From contig JAIRUA010000012.1 of NCBI GenBank assembly GCA_031254645.1, positions 248,001-312,000 on the forward strand: DNA of 64,000 nucleotides, written 5' to 3'. The position numbers and the translations under genes were made by a program. Of this stretch, positions 53,893-63,131 are shown in pieces. How positions within the stretch are numbered: the stretch's first letter is position 1; each line of letters starts with the position of its first letter. The notes under the pieces are model-generated. The model was not told the origin of the DNA, searched no databases, and saw nothing but the letters and a program-made list of their open reading frames with translations. Source of the stretch: Dysgonamonadaceae bacterium. GTDB lineage: Bacteria; Bacteroidota; Bacteroidia; Bacteroidales; Dysgonomonadaceae.

Positions 53893-54606
53893 ATGAAATT
53901 ATTATGTTTTCCCTACGCAGGAGGCTCGGCTGTGAAATTTCTGTCGTGGAAAAAATATTTAGACGGAATAGAAGTAATTGCGCTTGACCCGCCGGGCAGA
54001 GGGCGAAGAATGGAAGAGCCTTTGAGCGAAACCATTGAAGAAATGGTAGATGATTTGAAAAAACAAGTCTTAAATACAGTTGGTACAGAAGAAGAGTATG
54101 CTATTTATGCACATAGTATGGGTACAGTACTAGTTTACGAGCTGCTACACAGCTTATTAAATGCAGGCTTTCAGATGCCTGTACACGTGTTCTTGTCAGG
54201 AAAAAATCCTCCGAACTACCTCTTGAAAGAAAAAACACACCGTCTCGAAGATGATAAGCTCATCAAAAAAATAATCAATATGGGAGGAATGGATCCCAAC
54301 TTTTTTGAAGATCCGATAAGACGAAAAGTTTATCTGCCTATTTTTAGATCTGATTTCCGCATTTTAGAGACTTATCGTTACGAGAAAAAACAACAACAAT
54401 TGCCCATTGATGTTACTTTCCTTTTCGCACCATTAGACATAATGTTGTGCTTTAATAGAGTGAAACGATGGGCAGATTATATCACAGGAACTTTTAAAAT
54501 AAACTATTTTTTCGGCGGACATTTTTTCTTTTTCGGACAAGAAGAAAAAGTAGCCGAAGTCATCAAAGAAGTTTTGTTGAATGATGATGAAGAAATTCCG
54601 TATTAA
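53893..54606 (+). CDS. Type II (GrsT-like) thioesterase
   Basis: A 237-residue alpha/beta hydrolase. MKLLCFPYAGGSA at the start and ALDPPGRGRRMEEP are typical of thioesterase II. The nucleophile elbow is AHSMGT (Ser75). FAPLDIML holds the probable Asp, and GGHFFF the His. Such enzymes release or edit acyl chains on carrier proteins; here either product release from the triple-ACP subunit or removal of stalled chains. It has the same strand and direction as the synthase genes, and a short gap suggests the same transcript. No covalently linked TE domain exists in the four synthase subunits, so release must use this or another enzyme. Confidence 0.88.
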   Translation: MKLLCFPYAGGSAVKFLSWKKYLDGIEVIALDPPGRGRRMEEPLSETIEEMVDDLKKQVLNTVGTEEEYAIYAHSMGTVLVYELLHSLLNAGFQMPVHVFLSGKNPPNYLLKEKTHRLEDDKLIKKIINMGGMDPNFFEDPIRRKVYLPIFRSDFRILETYRYEKKQQQLPIDVTFLFAPLDIMLCFNRVKRWADYITGTFKINYFFGGHFFFFGQEEKVAEVIKEVLLNDDEEIPY

Positions 54607-54665
54607 TATTATTTTGAAGTCAAGACAATTTCATTAAATAAAATGGATAGTTTGTAGAAAAAACG

Positions 54666-54673
54666 TACCTTTG
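54666..54673 (+). promoter_or_regulatory. Bacteroidota -7 promoter element for exporter genes
   Basis: TACCTTTG 41 bases before the first permease ATG. The exporter may therefore be transcribed separately as well as by read-through. Confidence 0.5.
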
Positions 54674-54706
54674 TAATGATAAATTTTGACAGTCCAAACA
54701 TAAGCA

Positions 54707-55957
54707 ATGTTTGATATAGATAATTGGACAGAAATATTTAGTTCGATCAAAAAAAATAAGGTGCGGACGTTTCTCACGGGATTTGCCATTGCGTGGGGTA
54801 TATTTATGTTTGTCATTATGCTTGCTGCAAGTAATGGGGCGCAAACAGGAATACAATCTGTGTTTGCAAAACGCACCAGCAATATTTTGCAAGTGCAGGG
54901 GCGTTTCACCTCCATACCCTACGAAGGATTGCCCGAAAACAGAAGCATTAATCTGGATAACAGAGATTTGAATCGTTTGAGAAACCGTTTTGTAGAAACA
55001 GAATACATTTCGGCAATGATTCCTGTGAGAACAAGAATACGTTACGGCAGCGAAAGTACGGTTGGAAACACCATCGGAATATATCCTGATTACAACAACG
55101 TTGGCGGAATAAAAATTGTCGATAACCAAGGGCGGCTTATTCACAACAGAGATATGGACGAACAGCGAAAAGTAGTCATTGTAAACAGACGATTGAGAGA
55201 AGTTTTGTTTAATGACGAAGACCCTGTCGGGAGAACAATGCTAATCAACGATTTGCCATTTACCGTTATCGGTGTTTTCAGCGAAAACGCCATTGTTGAC
55301 CTCGAGAAAGCGTATATCCCGTTTTCAACGGCTCAACTTCTGTTTGGAGACGGTTGGAGATTTAACAATTTGGCTTTTACCGTTCAGGGTTTGAGAACGA
55401 ATAGAGATAATGAAACTTTCAGTGCCCATTTAAGGAGAGATTTTGCAGCGGCACATCAATTTCACCCCAACGACAGGGTCGCTGTCAATATGCAGAACGA
55501 ATTGAGAACTTATCTGCAAACTTTCGGTATTTTCAATGCGATTGTTATTTTTATTTGGGTTATCGGGATAGGTACGTTGTTTGCAGGAATGGTTGGCGTG
55601 AGTAACATTATGCTGATTACCGTAAGAGAACGAACAAAAGAATTTGGCATACGAAAGGCGTTGGGAGCAAAGCCTTCATCCATTATTAAAGGAATTATTT
55701 TAGAGTCGGTTACCATTACCTCAATGTTTGGATATCTGGGACTGTTTTTGGGTATTTGGGTATGCGGTTTGGCAAATATATGGCTAAAAAACCACCCCGA
55801 TGTGGAAAAATTCGCCATTTTTGAAAATCCTTCGGTAGATATGGGTATGGCGATAGCGGCTATGGTTTTATTAATCGTTGTAGGTGTGTTGGCGGGCTAT
55901 TTTCCCGCTCGTCAGGCAGTACGAGTACCGCCTGTGGAAGCAATGAGAGCAGAATAG
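54707..55957 (+). CDS. MacB/FtsX-type ABC transporter permease
   Basis: A 416-residue permease without an ATPase domain. One membrane helix follows KNKVRTFLTGFAIAWGIFMF near residues 18-45, then a large periplasmic MacB core domain (about 50-270). Three C-terminal helices follow, from GVSNIMLITVRERTKEFGIRKALGA to GYFPARQAVRVPPVEAMRAE; this ending is typical of MacB/LolC-type proteins. MacB-type machines push substrates from the periplasm through TolC by mechanical coupling. It lies 4 bases before a second, similar permease, probably as a heterodimer. No ATP-binding gene is in the window. Confidence 0.9.
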   Translation: MFDIDNWTEIFSSIKKNKVRTFLTGFAIAWGIFMFVIMLAASNGAQTGIQSVFAKRTSNILQVQGRFTSIPYEGLPENRSINLDNRDLNRLRNRFVETEYISAMIPVRTRIRYGSESTVGNTIGIYPDYNNVGGIKIVDNQGRLIHNRDMDEQRKVVIVNRRLREVLFNDEDPVGRTMLINDLPFTVIGVFSENAIVDLEKAYIPFSTAQLLFGDGWRFNNLAFTVQGLRTNRDNETFSAHLRRDFAAAHQFHPNDRVAVNMQNELRTYLQTFGIFNAIVIFIWVIGIGTLFAGMVGVSNIMLITVRERTKEFGIRKALGAKPSSIIKGIILESVTITSMFGYLGLFLGIWVCGLANIWLKNHPDVEKFAIFENPSVDMGMAIAAMVLLIVVGVLAGYFPARQAVRVPPVEAMRAE

Positions 55958-55961
55958 AAAA

Positions 55962-57206
55962 ATGTTAGATAGACTTGAAGAAATATGGGTTACCATTAGC
56001 CGGAATAAATTGAGAAGTTTTCTCACCGCCTTTGGTGTGTTTTGGGGAATTTTTATGCTGACGGTTATGATTGGAACGGGAAACGGATTGAAACGCGGTT
56101 TTGTACACGGTATTGACGGTTTTGCAAGTAACTCCTGTTTTCTCGGTCCTTTGCCTACGAGTATTCCATACCAAGGATTTCAAAGAGGACGAACGTGGAA
56201 TATTCACAATCGGGATTTGAAAACTTTGACGGATTCGATACCCGAAATCGATTTTCTTTCCCCGTTGGTTGTTGCACCGATATTTCTCAACAATGTTATT
56301 TCGGACACAAGGTCAGGCACATTTCCGATTAGAGGCATCTACCCTAATTATTCCGATATTGAACGGCAACATTTAACAGGTCGTTTTATCAACGATTTGG
56401 ATATTCAGCAACGAAGAAAAGTGTGCGTTATCGGAAGCAAAGTAGCCGAAGAACTTTTCCCGCAAGGAAACTCGATAGGACAAAATATTCGTATCAATGG
56501 CGTTGATTATCAAATAATCGGCATCACTTATGGTCTTTCGGACATCTCGATTGGAGGGTCGAGATTGGAAGATACCGTGTTGATTCCGCTCACTACCTTG
56601 CAGCAATTGAATAATTTAGGCGAAATCATACACATATTGGCTGCCACATCGAGAAATGAAATTCCGGCAAGCGTAGTGGAAGCGCGAATTAAAGAGGTAT
56701 TGAAAAAAATAAACCGCATTCACCCCGACGACACCAGAGCGATGTGGAGTGTGAATCTGGAAGAGGAATTTAATATATTCACCAACCTGTTTGCGGGAAT
56801 TGACGTGCTGATTTGGCTTATCGGGTCGGGCACATTGATAGCCGGAATTATTGGTATCAGCAACATTATGTTGGTAACCGTGCGAGAAAGAACTCGCGAA
56901 ATCGGGATACGTCGGGCGTTGGGTGCAACGCCGAGGAAGATTATCAGTCAAATCTTGTCGGAAAGTTTGGTTTTGAGCACTATCGCAGGGATTCCCGGAT
57001 TATGTATGGGCGTTTATACCTTGCTGTTGGCAGATAAATATTGGATACAACATTTGGACAATGTCTATTTTTACAAACCGATGATTACGCTCGATGTAGC
57101 CATACTGTCCATTGTTATATTGGTTGTATTCGGGGTATTAGCGGGTATTATCCCTGCCCAAAGAGCGTTGAGTATTAAAGCAATTGATGCAATTAGAGAA
57201 GAATAA
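55962..57206 (+). CDS. MacB/FtsX-type ABC transporter permease, second copy
   Basis: A 414-residue paralogue of the preceding permease. It has the same plan: N-terminal helix with RNKLRSFLTAFGVFWGIFML, periplasmic domain at about 50-275, and the MLVTVRERTREIGIRRALGATPRKI block before the last helices, ending IIPAQRALSIKAIDAIREE. It starts 4 bases after the previous stop and 14 bases before the adaptor gene, so the two permeases, adaptor and outer membrane protein are translated from one message. Confidence 0.9.
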   Translation: MLDRLEEIWVTISRNKLRSFLTAFGVFWGIFMLTVMIGTGNGLKRGFVHGIDGFASNSCFLGPLPTSIPYQGFQRGRTWNIHNRDLKTLTDSIPEIDFLSPLVVAPIFLNNVISDTRSGTFPIRGIYPNYSDIERQHLTGRFINDLDIQQRRKVCVIGSKVAEELFPQGNSIGQNIRINGVDYQIIGITYGLSDISIGGSRLEDTVLIPLTTLQQLNNLGEIIHILAATSRNEIPASVVEARIKEVLKKINRIHPDDTRAMWSVNLEEEFNIFTNLFAGIDVLIWLIGSGTLIAGIIGISNIMLVTVRERTREIGIRRALGATPRKIISQILSESLVLSTIAGIPGLCMGVYTLLLADKYWIQHLDNVYFYKPMITLDVAILSIVILVVFGVLAGIIPAQRALSIKAIDAIREE

Positions 57207-57220
57207 AACATATCATATAT

Positions 57221-58333
57221 ATGAAAAAAGTAATCGTTAGAACTTTTGTGTTCCTTCTGGTAGGAGCGGTTTTAGTAAGTACGTTTTGGTTTTTGTGGGA
57301 AAGTTCACGCCCCGAAATACCGAGTTTTGAAGTTATATCCCCTCAACCGGGAAATATTGAAAATGTAGTTACAATTACCGGAAATATCGAACCGCGCAAT
57401 TTGACTAAAATTAAACCGGAAATTCCCGGAATTGTATCTCGAATTTCAAGAAAAAACGGTGACTATGTCAGACAGGGCGATGTCATTGCTACATTAAGAA
57501 CCATTCCCGATGCCGGGCAAATGAGTGTGGCTGAATCTCGCTTGCGAACAGCTACTATTTCGTGGAGACAAATAACTGCGCATTATCACCGCCAAAAAGA
57601 GTTGTTTGAAAACCACGTTATTTCAAGAAATGACTTTGAAGTAGCCGAAGCAACTTATCAAAAAGCTTTGGAAGAGTTGTCAAGCTCGCAAGAAGCATTA
57701 GAAATTGCATCAACCGGTTCGTCAAGAGGCTCCAGCGTTAATAATACACACATTCGAGCCAATGCCTCAGGCAAAATCTTGGACATTCCGGTGAAAGAAG
57801 GCGACAGGGTGATACAAAGTAATGTGTTTTTTGATGGTACTACCATTGCTGTTATTGCAGATATGAACGATTTGATTTTCAAGGGAACAATCGATGAAAC
57901 CGATGTCGGAAAGATCTTCGTAAATATGCCCGTTAGCATTTCTGTCGGGGCAATACCCAATCAATTAATAGAAGGCATATTGGAACATATTTCGCTGCAA
58001 GGAACAAGAAGAGACGGCTCGGTGGTATATGAAGTTGAAGCCGCTTTGAAAGCGCCTGAGGATATGCTTATCAGAGCCGATTATAGCGCGAATGCAAACA
58101 TTATCGTCGAGAAAGCAACCAATGTGATTCAAATTCCGGAAAGTGTCATCGAGTTTAACAGAAATGGAACAACTTCGGTATATATTTTAACAAGCGGCGA
58201 TGCAAGTAGGCAAACATTTGTACGAAAGCAAATTACACTCGGCTTATCTGACGGAAATTATGTGGAAGTTATCGAAGGATTAATGCTAAATGATAAGATT
58301 AGAGGTGCGGAAATTGGAAATCATAACAGGTAA
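57221..58333 (+). CDS. HlyD-type periplasmic adaptor subunit
   Basis: A 370-residue membrane fusion protein. A membrane anchor at about 7-27 (FVFLLVGAVLVSTFWFLW) is followed by the first lipoyl half (PEIPGIVSRISRKNGDYVRQGDVIATL). A coiled-coil hairpin spans about 105-170, and the second lipoyl half (IRANASGKILDIPVKEGDRV) comes next. The beta-barrel and membrane-proximal domains follow (FKGTIDETDVGKIFVNMP). It would bridge the permeases and the TolC-type channel, as MacA does. It lies between the second permease and the TolC-type gene. Confidence 0.93.
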   Translation: MKKVIVRTFVFLLVGAVLVSTFWFLWESSRPEIPSFEVISPQPGNIENVVTITGNIEPRNLTKIKPEIPGIVSRISRKNGDYVRQGDVIATLRTIPDAGQMSVAESRLRTATISWRQITAHYHRQKELFENHVISRNDFEVAEATYQKALEELSSSQEALEIASTGSSRGSSVNNTHIRANASGKILDIPVKEGDRVIQSNVFFDGTTIAVIADMNDLIFKGTIDETDVGKIFVNMPVSISVGAIPNQLIEGILEHISLQGTRRDGSVVYEVEAALKAPEDMLIRADYSANANIIVEKATNVIQIPESVIEFNRNGTTSVYILTSGDASRQTFVRKQITLGLSDGNYVEVIEGLMLNDKIRGAEIGNHNR

Positions 58334-58354
58334 AAATGATAAAGAATAATTGGA

Positions 58355-59758
58355 ATGAAGATACAAAAAGGAATATTTCTGTTTTTTAGCCTGTTAATTG
58401 CCTTTACCGGCTTGGCAGAAGAAAGAATAACAAATCCGCCTCAAACAAACAGGTGGTCGTTGGAAGCATGTATCCAACACGCCATTGAACATAATATCAG
58501 CATTCAACGTCTTCAACTCCAACGAGAAGAAGCTAGAATACAAGAAAACACATCCCGAAACAGCCGTATGCCCAATCTGAATATACAAGGTGCAACGGAA
58601 ATGAGTTTCGGACGAACGGAGAATTTGACAGGCGAGTTTTACCAACGAAATGCAATGGTAACTAACGCTAATGTACAGAGCGTGCTACCTGTTTTTAGAG
58701 GATTTCGGATTTCAAATCAAGTGCAGCATTCCAGATTGGAAATGTTGGTAGCGGACGAAAATCTCAAAAAAGCAAAGGAAGATTTGTCGCTCTATATTAC
58801 TTCTCTATTTTTGCAAGTGTTGTTTCTCAAAGAGTTACATCATATTAGCGAAGCACAGTTAGCATTAAGCAAAAACCAGTTGGAGCGTACCTTACTTTTG
58901 GTACGGGCAGGAAATGTTCCCGAATCCCTTTTGTACGATGTCGAAGCGCAAATAGCCAAAGACGAAGTGGCGATTGTTGATGCTAAAAACAACATAGAAT
59001 TAGCACTGTTAGACCTTGCTCAAAGTCTCGAATTAGAAAGAAATACCAATTTCGACATCTATGCACCACATTTTGAGGGAGATGTAATAGGACAGTTTAT
59101 GAATAGTTTATTGTTCACTCCGGACGTTATCTATCAAAACGCATTGAACATCAAGCCGGTTATCAAAGGACAAGAATACAGGATAGAAAGTGCTCAAAGA
59201 ATGGTGAGAATAGCGCAAGCGGGATATTATCCGCAATTGGATTTTACGATAGGAGTCGGAACCCGATACCATCAGATATACAAACCAAGGGAGTGGTACA
59301 ATCTTATTACACAGGAGCCTATACCGGTAAATCCTCCCTTTTTGACACAAATCCAAAACCACACAGTCCAGTTGGTGGGTATTCATTTTACGATTCCCGT
59401 TTTCAATCGCTTTCAAGTACGAAATCAAGTTCGCAGCGCCCGCGTTGATATTTTGAATCAACAATTGATTTTGGAAGAAAACAAAAAGGATTTGTTCAAA
59501 GAAATTCAAACGGCACATAAAAATGCGACGGCAGCCCGGGAAAAATTTCGCGCTTCGGAACGTGCCGTTCGCTCAACAAATGAAGCCTTCGAGCACGCTC
59601 GAAGGCGATACGAATTGGGAAGCAGTTCCGTTTTTGAATTCAACGAGTCGCGTACCCGAATGATACAGAGCCGATCGGAATTAGTACAAGCAAAATACGA
59701 ATATATTTTGCGCACAAAAATTTTGGATTTTTATAACGGAATACCTATCCGGTTATAA
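58355..59758 (+). CDS. TolC-family outer membrane channel
   Basis: A 467-residue protein with a signal peptide (MKIQKGIFLFFSLLIAFTGLA). Two repeats of the TolC helical hairpin plus strands are seen: WSLEACIQHAIEHNISIQRLQLQREEARIQ at the first and long heptad-like helices at about 130-215 and 365-430. ARRRYELGSSSVFEFNESRTRMIQSRSELVQAKYE closes the second half. It forms the outer membrane exit duct for the adaptor and permeases just upstream, and ends the plus-strand block that begins with the synthase. Confidence 0.92.
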   Translation: MKIQKGIFLFFSLLIAFTGLAEERITNPPQTNRWSLEACIQHAIEHNISIQRLQLQREEARIQENTSRNSRMPNLNIQGATEMSFGRTENLTGEFYQRNAMVTNANVQSVLPVFRGFRISNQVQHSRLEMLVADENLKKAKEDLSLYITSLFLQVLFLKELHHISEAQLALSKNQLERTLLLVRAGNVPESLLYDVEAQIAKDEVAIVDAKNNIELALLDLAQSLELERNTNFDIYAPHFEGDVIGQFMNSLLFTPDVIYQNALNIKPVIKGQEYRIESAQRMVRIAQAGYYPQLDFTIGVGTRYHQIYKPREWYNLITQEPIPVNPPFLTQIQNHTVQLVGIHFTIPVFNRFQVRNQVRSARVDILNQQLILEENKKDLFKEIQTAHKNATAAREKFRASERAVRSTNEAFEHARRRYELGSSSVFEFNESRTRMIQSRSELVQAKYEYILRTKILDFYNGIPIRL

Positions 59759-59867
59759 TGAAGTATTTATGCGAGTATATTATGCCGGTCATCGGTATAC
59801 CTATAACTATTGCTGTACTTTTTTAGGACTAAACAACAATAAAGATTTCGACGAAGATGCAAATCTA

Positions 59868-59896
59868 AAATCGTAAATCTAAAATCGTAAATAAAT
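59868..59896. repeat. Short direct repeat before gpsA
   Basis: The unit AATCTAAAATCGTAA occurs twice in a row and runs up to the gpsA start region, so it could lie in or overlap the leader. Confidence 0.7.
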
Positions 59897-59897
59897 A

Positions 59898-60893
59898 ATG
59901 GATTCACTTGGAAAAATTTGCATCTTAGGAGGCGGAACGTGGGGCACGGCGATGGCAAAAATCGTGCTGATGAACCAAAAAAGCATCAATTGGTTTATCC
60001 GTCGCGACGACCAAATAGAAGGATTTTACAAATTGGGATACAACCCCAATTATCTCTCAAACGTAAAATTCAATCTATCGCAAATCACGTTTTATTCCAA
60101 TATCGAAAAGGCTATTAAAGATTCCGACACGATAATCTTAGCCATTCCTTCGCCATATGTGAAGCAATATATGAAATGGATTTGGAACAGTACGTTCAAA
60201 GGAAAATTCGTTGTTTCCGCGCTCAAAGGTATTATTCCGGGCGATAATGCGGTGGTAACTGAATATTTAGCATACAATTTCAAAATTCCGATCGAAAATC
60301 TCGGCGTTATTTCCGGTCCGTGCCACGCCGAAGAAGTGGCATTAGAACGATTGTCGTTCTTGACCGTTGCCAGCAAAGATGTAAATAAAGCGCAACTCCT
60401 TTCCGAAGCCATTACATCGAAATTTATGAAATCGTCGGTTTCAACCGATGTGGTGGGAATAGAGTTGGCGGCAGTATTAAAAAATATTTACGCCATAGCT
60501 GCCGGTATTTGTCAAGGATTGCGGTATGGTGATAACTTTCAAGCTGTGCTGATGAGTAAATGTGCTACAGAAATGGAGTGTTTTCTCGCCGGCGTTGTGC
60601 CGATGCAGCGCAATATTTGCGAATTGCACTATTTAGGCGATATGCTTGTTACCGGATATTCACAATTTAGCCGCAATCGTACACTTGGAGCAATGCTCGG
60701 CAAAGGATATTCCGTAAAAACTGCGCAATTGGAAATGGAAATGATTGCCGAAGGGTATTATGGCGCGAAATGTATCGACGAAATGAATAAACATTTTAAA
60801 ATCGATATTCCGATTGCGGAAACCGTGTATAAAATTTTGTATGAAAAAGTGCGACCGCAGGTGGCGATAAAGAAATTGATAGAGGAGTTCTGA
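59898..60893 (+). CDS. gpsA: Glycerol-3-phosphate dehydrogenase [NAD(P)+]
   Basis: A 331-residue enzyme making sn-glycerol 3-phosphate for phospholipids from dihydroxyacetone phosphate. The N-terminal dinucleotide-binding loop is ILGGGTWGTAMAKI. SALKGIIP and VISGPCHAEEVALERLSF are typical of Bacteroidota GpsA. ELAAVLKNIYAIAAGICQGLRYGDN contains the catalytic lysine. Length is normal. The pgi gene follows after 41 bases that contain a short repeat; it may be co-transcribed. Confidence 0.95.
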   Translation: MDSLGKICILGGGTWGTAMAKIVLMNQKSINWFIRRDDQIEGFYKLGYNPNYLSNVKFNLSQITFYSNIEKAIKDSDTIILAIPSPYVKQYMKWIWNSTFKGKFVVSALKGIIPGDNAVVTEYLAYNFKIPIENLGVISGPCHAEEVALERLSFLTVASKDVNKAQLLSEAITSKFMKSSVSTDVVGIELAAVLKNIYAIAAGICQGLRYGDNFQAVLMSKCATEMECFLAGVVPMQRNICELHYLGDMLVTGYSQFSRNRTLGAMLGKGYSVKTAQLEMEMIAEGYYGAKCIDEMNKHFKIDIPIAETVYKILYEKVRPQVAIKKLIEEF

Positions 60894-60896
60894 AGC

Positions 60897-60930
60897 CAAC
60901 AAATTAACAGATCAACAAATCAACAACAAA
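60897..60930. repeat. Short AACAAAT/AACAGAT repeat between gpsA and pgi
   Basis: CAACAAATTAACAGATCAAC then AAATCAACAAC, four imperfect AACARAT(C/T) units filling nearly all of the space between the two genes. Confidence 0.65.
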
Positions 60931-60934
60931 ATAT

Positions 60935-62284
60935 ATGAGTAACATTCAACTAAACATCAATTACGTATGCGATTTCGTTTCACAAGAAGAAATTCTTAGT
61001 CAAGCAGAAAAAGCAACAGCTTGTAACAAAGCATTATATGATGGAAGTCTGCCCGGAAACGATTTCCTCGGCTGGGTTTCACTTCCTTCTTCTATTAGCG
61101 AAGACCATTTGAGAGATATTGAAAATACAGCCAAAGAACTACGTACACTTTGCGATGTGGTGGTGGTGGTAGGCATCGGCGGAAGTTATTTGGGCGCACG
61201 TGCCGTCATCGATGCATTATCCAACTCTTTCGATTGGTTGCAAGACGCAGACAAACGCAAAAATCCCGTAATCCTCTACGCCGGAAACAACATCAGCGAA
61301 GATTATCTGCACGAAATGCTACATTACCTCAAAGACAAACGTTTCGGACTGATTAATATCTCGAAATCGGGTACAACCACTGAGCCTGCCCTTGCATTTC
61401 GTTTGTTAAAAGACTTATTAGAAGAAAAAGCCGGAAAAGAAGAAGCGCGCAAACGCATTGTTGCCATTACCGACGCATCAAGAGGTGCACTTCGCACGCT
61501 TGCCAACACCGAAGGTTACAAAACATTCATCATTCCTGACGACGTTGGCGGACGTTACTCGGTGCTTACGCCTGTTGGCTTGCTACCGATTGCCGTTGCC
61601 GGCATCAACATTCGTAAACTGGTGGAAGGCGCGCTAGAAATGGAAAATGCAAGTGGTACTGACACAGATTTCGAATATAATTTACCTGCCATTTATGCCG
61701 TTATTCGCAACTTGTTGTATAAAAAAGGCAAAAAAATAGAAATCCTTGCCAATTATCACCCAAAATTACACTTCCTTGCTGAATGGTGGAAACAGCTTTA
61801 TGGCGAAAGCGAAGGAAAAGATAATTTGGGAATTTTCCCCGCAGCGGTCGATTTCACTGCCGATTTGCATTCAATGGGACAATGGATTCAAGAGGGTGAA
61901 CGCACCATTTTTGAAACCGTGATTTCGATTCAGGAGCCAAACGAAAGAGTACATATTCCGCACGATAAAAACGACCTTGACGGACTCAACTTCCTACAAG
62001 GAAAAGGTGTTGACGAAGTAAATAAAATGGCGGAACTCGGCACACTCATCGCTCACGTGGACGGCGGCGTGCCCAACATTCTTATCAATTTGCCCAAGTT
62101 AAACGAAAAATATATCGGACAGTTGATTTATTTCTTCGAAAAAGCGTGCGGTATAGCTTGTTATTTGCTCGGCGTGAATCCGTTTAACCAACCCGGTGTA
62201 GAGGCGTATAAGAAAAATATGTTCGCCCTGCTTGATAAACCCGGATATGAGGCAGAAAGCGCAGAAATTAAAGCGAGACTTTAA
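60935..62284 (+). CDS. pgi: Glucose-6-phosphate isomerase
   Basis: A 449-residue isomerase of the short bacterial type, interconverting glucose 6-phosphate and fructose 6-phosphate. [18 protein letters not shown] and [17 protein letters not shown] form the sugar-phosphate site. [16 protein letters not shown] follows, and [14 protein letters not shown] carries the catalytic Glu region. Length is normal for this class. A dispersed repeat follows the stop codon. Confidence 0.97.
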   Translation: MSNIQLNINYVCDFVSQEEILSQAEKATACNKALYDGSLPGNDFLGWVSLPSSISEDHLRDIENTAKELRTLCDVVVVVGIGGSYLGARAVIDALSNSFDWLQDADKRKNPVILYAGNNISEDYLHEMLHYLKDKRFGLINISKSGTTTEPALAFRLLKDLLEEKAGKEEARKRIVAITDASRGALRTLANTEGYKTFIIPDDVGGRYSVLTPVGLLPIAVAGINIRKLVEGALEMENASGTDTDFEYNLPAIYAVIRNLLYKKGKKIEILANYHPKLHFLAEWWKQLYGESEGKDNLGIFPAAVDFTADLHSMGQWIQEGERTIFETVISIQEPNERVHIPHDKNDLDGLNFLQGKGVDEVNKMAELGTLIAHVDGGVPNILINLPKLNEKYIGQLIYFFEKACGIACYLLGVNPFNQPGVEAYKKNMFALLDKPGYEAESAEIKARL

Positions 62285-62289
62285 TTTCA

Positions 62290-62342
62290 ATGTGCTAATA
62301 AATAATGCGCTAATGTGCAAATTATTTGTGCGTTGGCGCATT
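62290..62342. repeat. AT-rich dispersed repeat (repeat family copy D)
   Basis: AATGTGCTAATAAATAATGC followed by an imperfect hairpin formed by GCGCTAATGTGCA and TGTGCGTTGGCGC. Same core unit as copies at 3841, 11169 and 16950, with some C/G changes. Confidence 0.75.
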
Positions 62343-62373
62343 TCTTATTTACTCGTTTACTTATTACTCAAAA

Positions 62374-63117
62374 ATGAAAAAAATATTTCAAGAATATCTT
62401 CGTCGTAATAACTATTTCTCTTTCGACCTTAAAGCTATACTTTTTGATATGGACGGCGTGCTTTACGATTCAATGCCTGCCCACGCCAAATCGTGGTTAC
62501 AAACAATGGAAGAATTTGGTATAAAAAACACCACACTCGAAGAATATTATCTGCACGAAGGACGCACCGGAAGTTCAACAATTAGCCTGATTTTCAATCG
62601 AGAACTCAATCGTGAGGCAACACCCGAAGAAATCCAAAAAATCTACGAGCGCAAAACAGAACTTTTTTTCCAATATAACACTGAAAATACTATTCCTGAT
62701 GCACGAGAAATATTGGAAATGACAAAATCTTTCGGACTTTTGCCTGTTTTGGTAACAGGGTCGGGACAACCGTCGTTATTGAATAAATTGGACAACAATT
62801 TTCCCAACATTTTCACACCCGAAACAATGGTAACGGCTTTCGATGTAAAAATCGGTAAACCGCACCCCGAGCCGTTTTTAATGGGATTAGAAAAAGGCGG
62901 AAATCTAAAACCGAATCAAGCCATCGCTATCGAAAATGCGCCGTTGGGTACGGAATCGGCACATAAAGCGGGAATTTTTGTGATTGCGGTAAATACCGGT
63001 CCGCTGCCGGATAAAGTGTTGAAAGATGCGGGTGCTGATGTGGTGTTGAGTTCAATGACGGAATTGAGAGAAATTTTCAGTGAGGTAATTGAGTGTGTTG
63101 AAGAGATTAGAAATTAG
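62374..63117 (+). CDS. HAD-superfamily phosphatase (beta-phosphoglucomutase-like)
   Basis: 247 residues from the ATG at 62374 (MKKIFQEYLRRNNYFSFDLK); an upstream in-frame start at 62326 would lie inside the repeat. Motif I is FDMDGVLYDSMPAH, motif II is VTGSGQ, the lysine motif is KIGKPHPEPF, and motif IV is AIENAPLGTESAHKAG. The small helical cap is of subfamily IA. The substrate is probably a sugar phosphate, but it cannot be told which. The following gene starts at or within 15 bases of the stop. Confidence 0.9.
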   Translation: MKKIFQEYLRRNNYFSFDLKAILFDMDGVLYDSMPAHAKSWLQTMEEFGIKNTTLEEYYLHEGRTGSSTISLIFNRELNREATPEEIQKIYERKTELFFQYNTENTIPDAREILEMTKSFGLLPVLVTGSGQPSLLNKLDNNFPNIFTPETMVTAFDVKIGKPHPEPFLMGLEKGGNLKPNQAIAIENAPLGTESAHKAGIFVIAVNTGPLPDKVLKDAGADVVLSSMTELREIFSEVIECVEEIRN

Positions 63118-63131
63118 TGTCATCTATATTT

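Noticed and set aside
36476..54606. Enediyne synthase
   Set aside because: The DH-PPT end and KS-AT-ACP-KR set are similar, but the domains are spread over four proteins, there are three ACPs and an enoyl-reductase-like domain, and none of the enediyne accessory genes is present.
36476..54606. Aryl polyene or flexirubin cluster
   Set aside because: Those use separate FabF/FabG/FabZ-type proteins, an ammonia lyase and acyltransferases; here large multidomain proteins are found.
59759..59897. Small gene between the TolC-type gene and gpsA
   Set aside because: Only short frames with no family resemblance; the space holds a weak TACTTTTT element and a short direct repeat.
3841..62342. CRISPR array from the TTAGCACATT repeats
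   Set aside because: Copies are scattered at gene ends without regular spacers and no cas gene is present.
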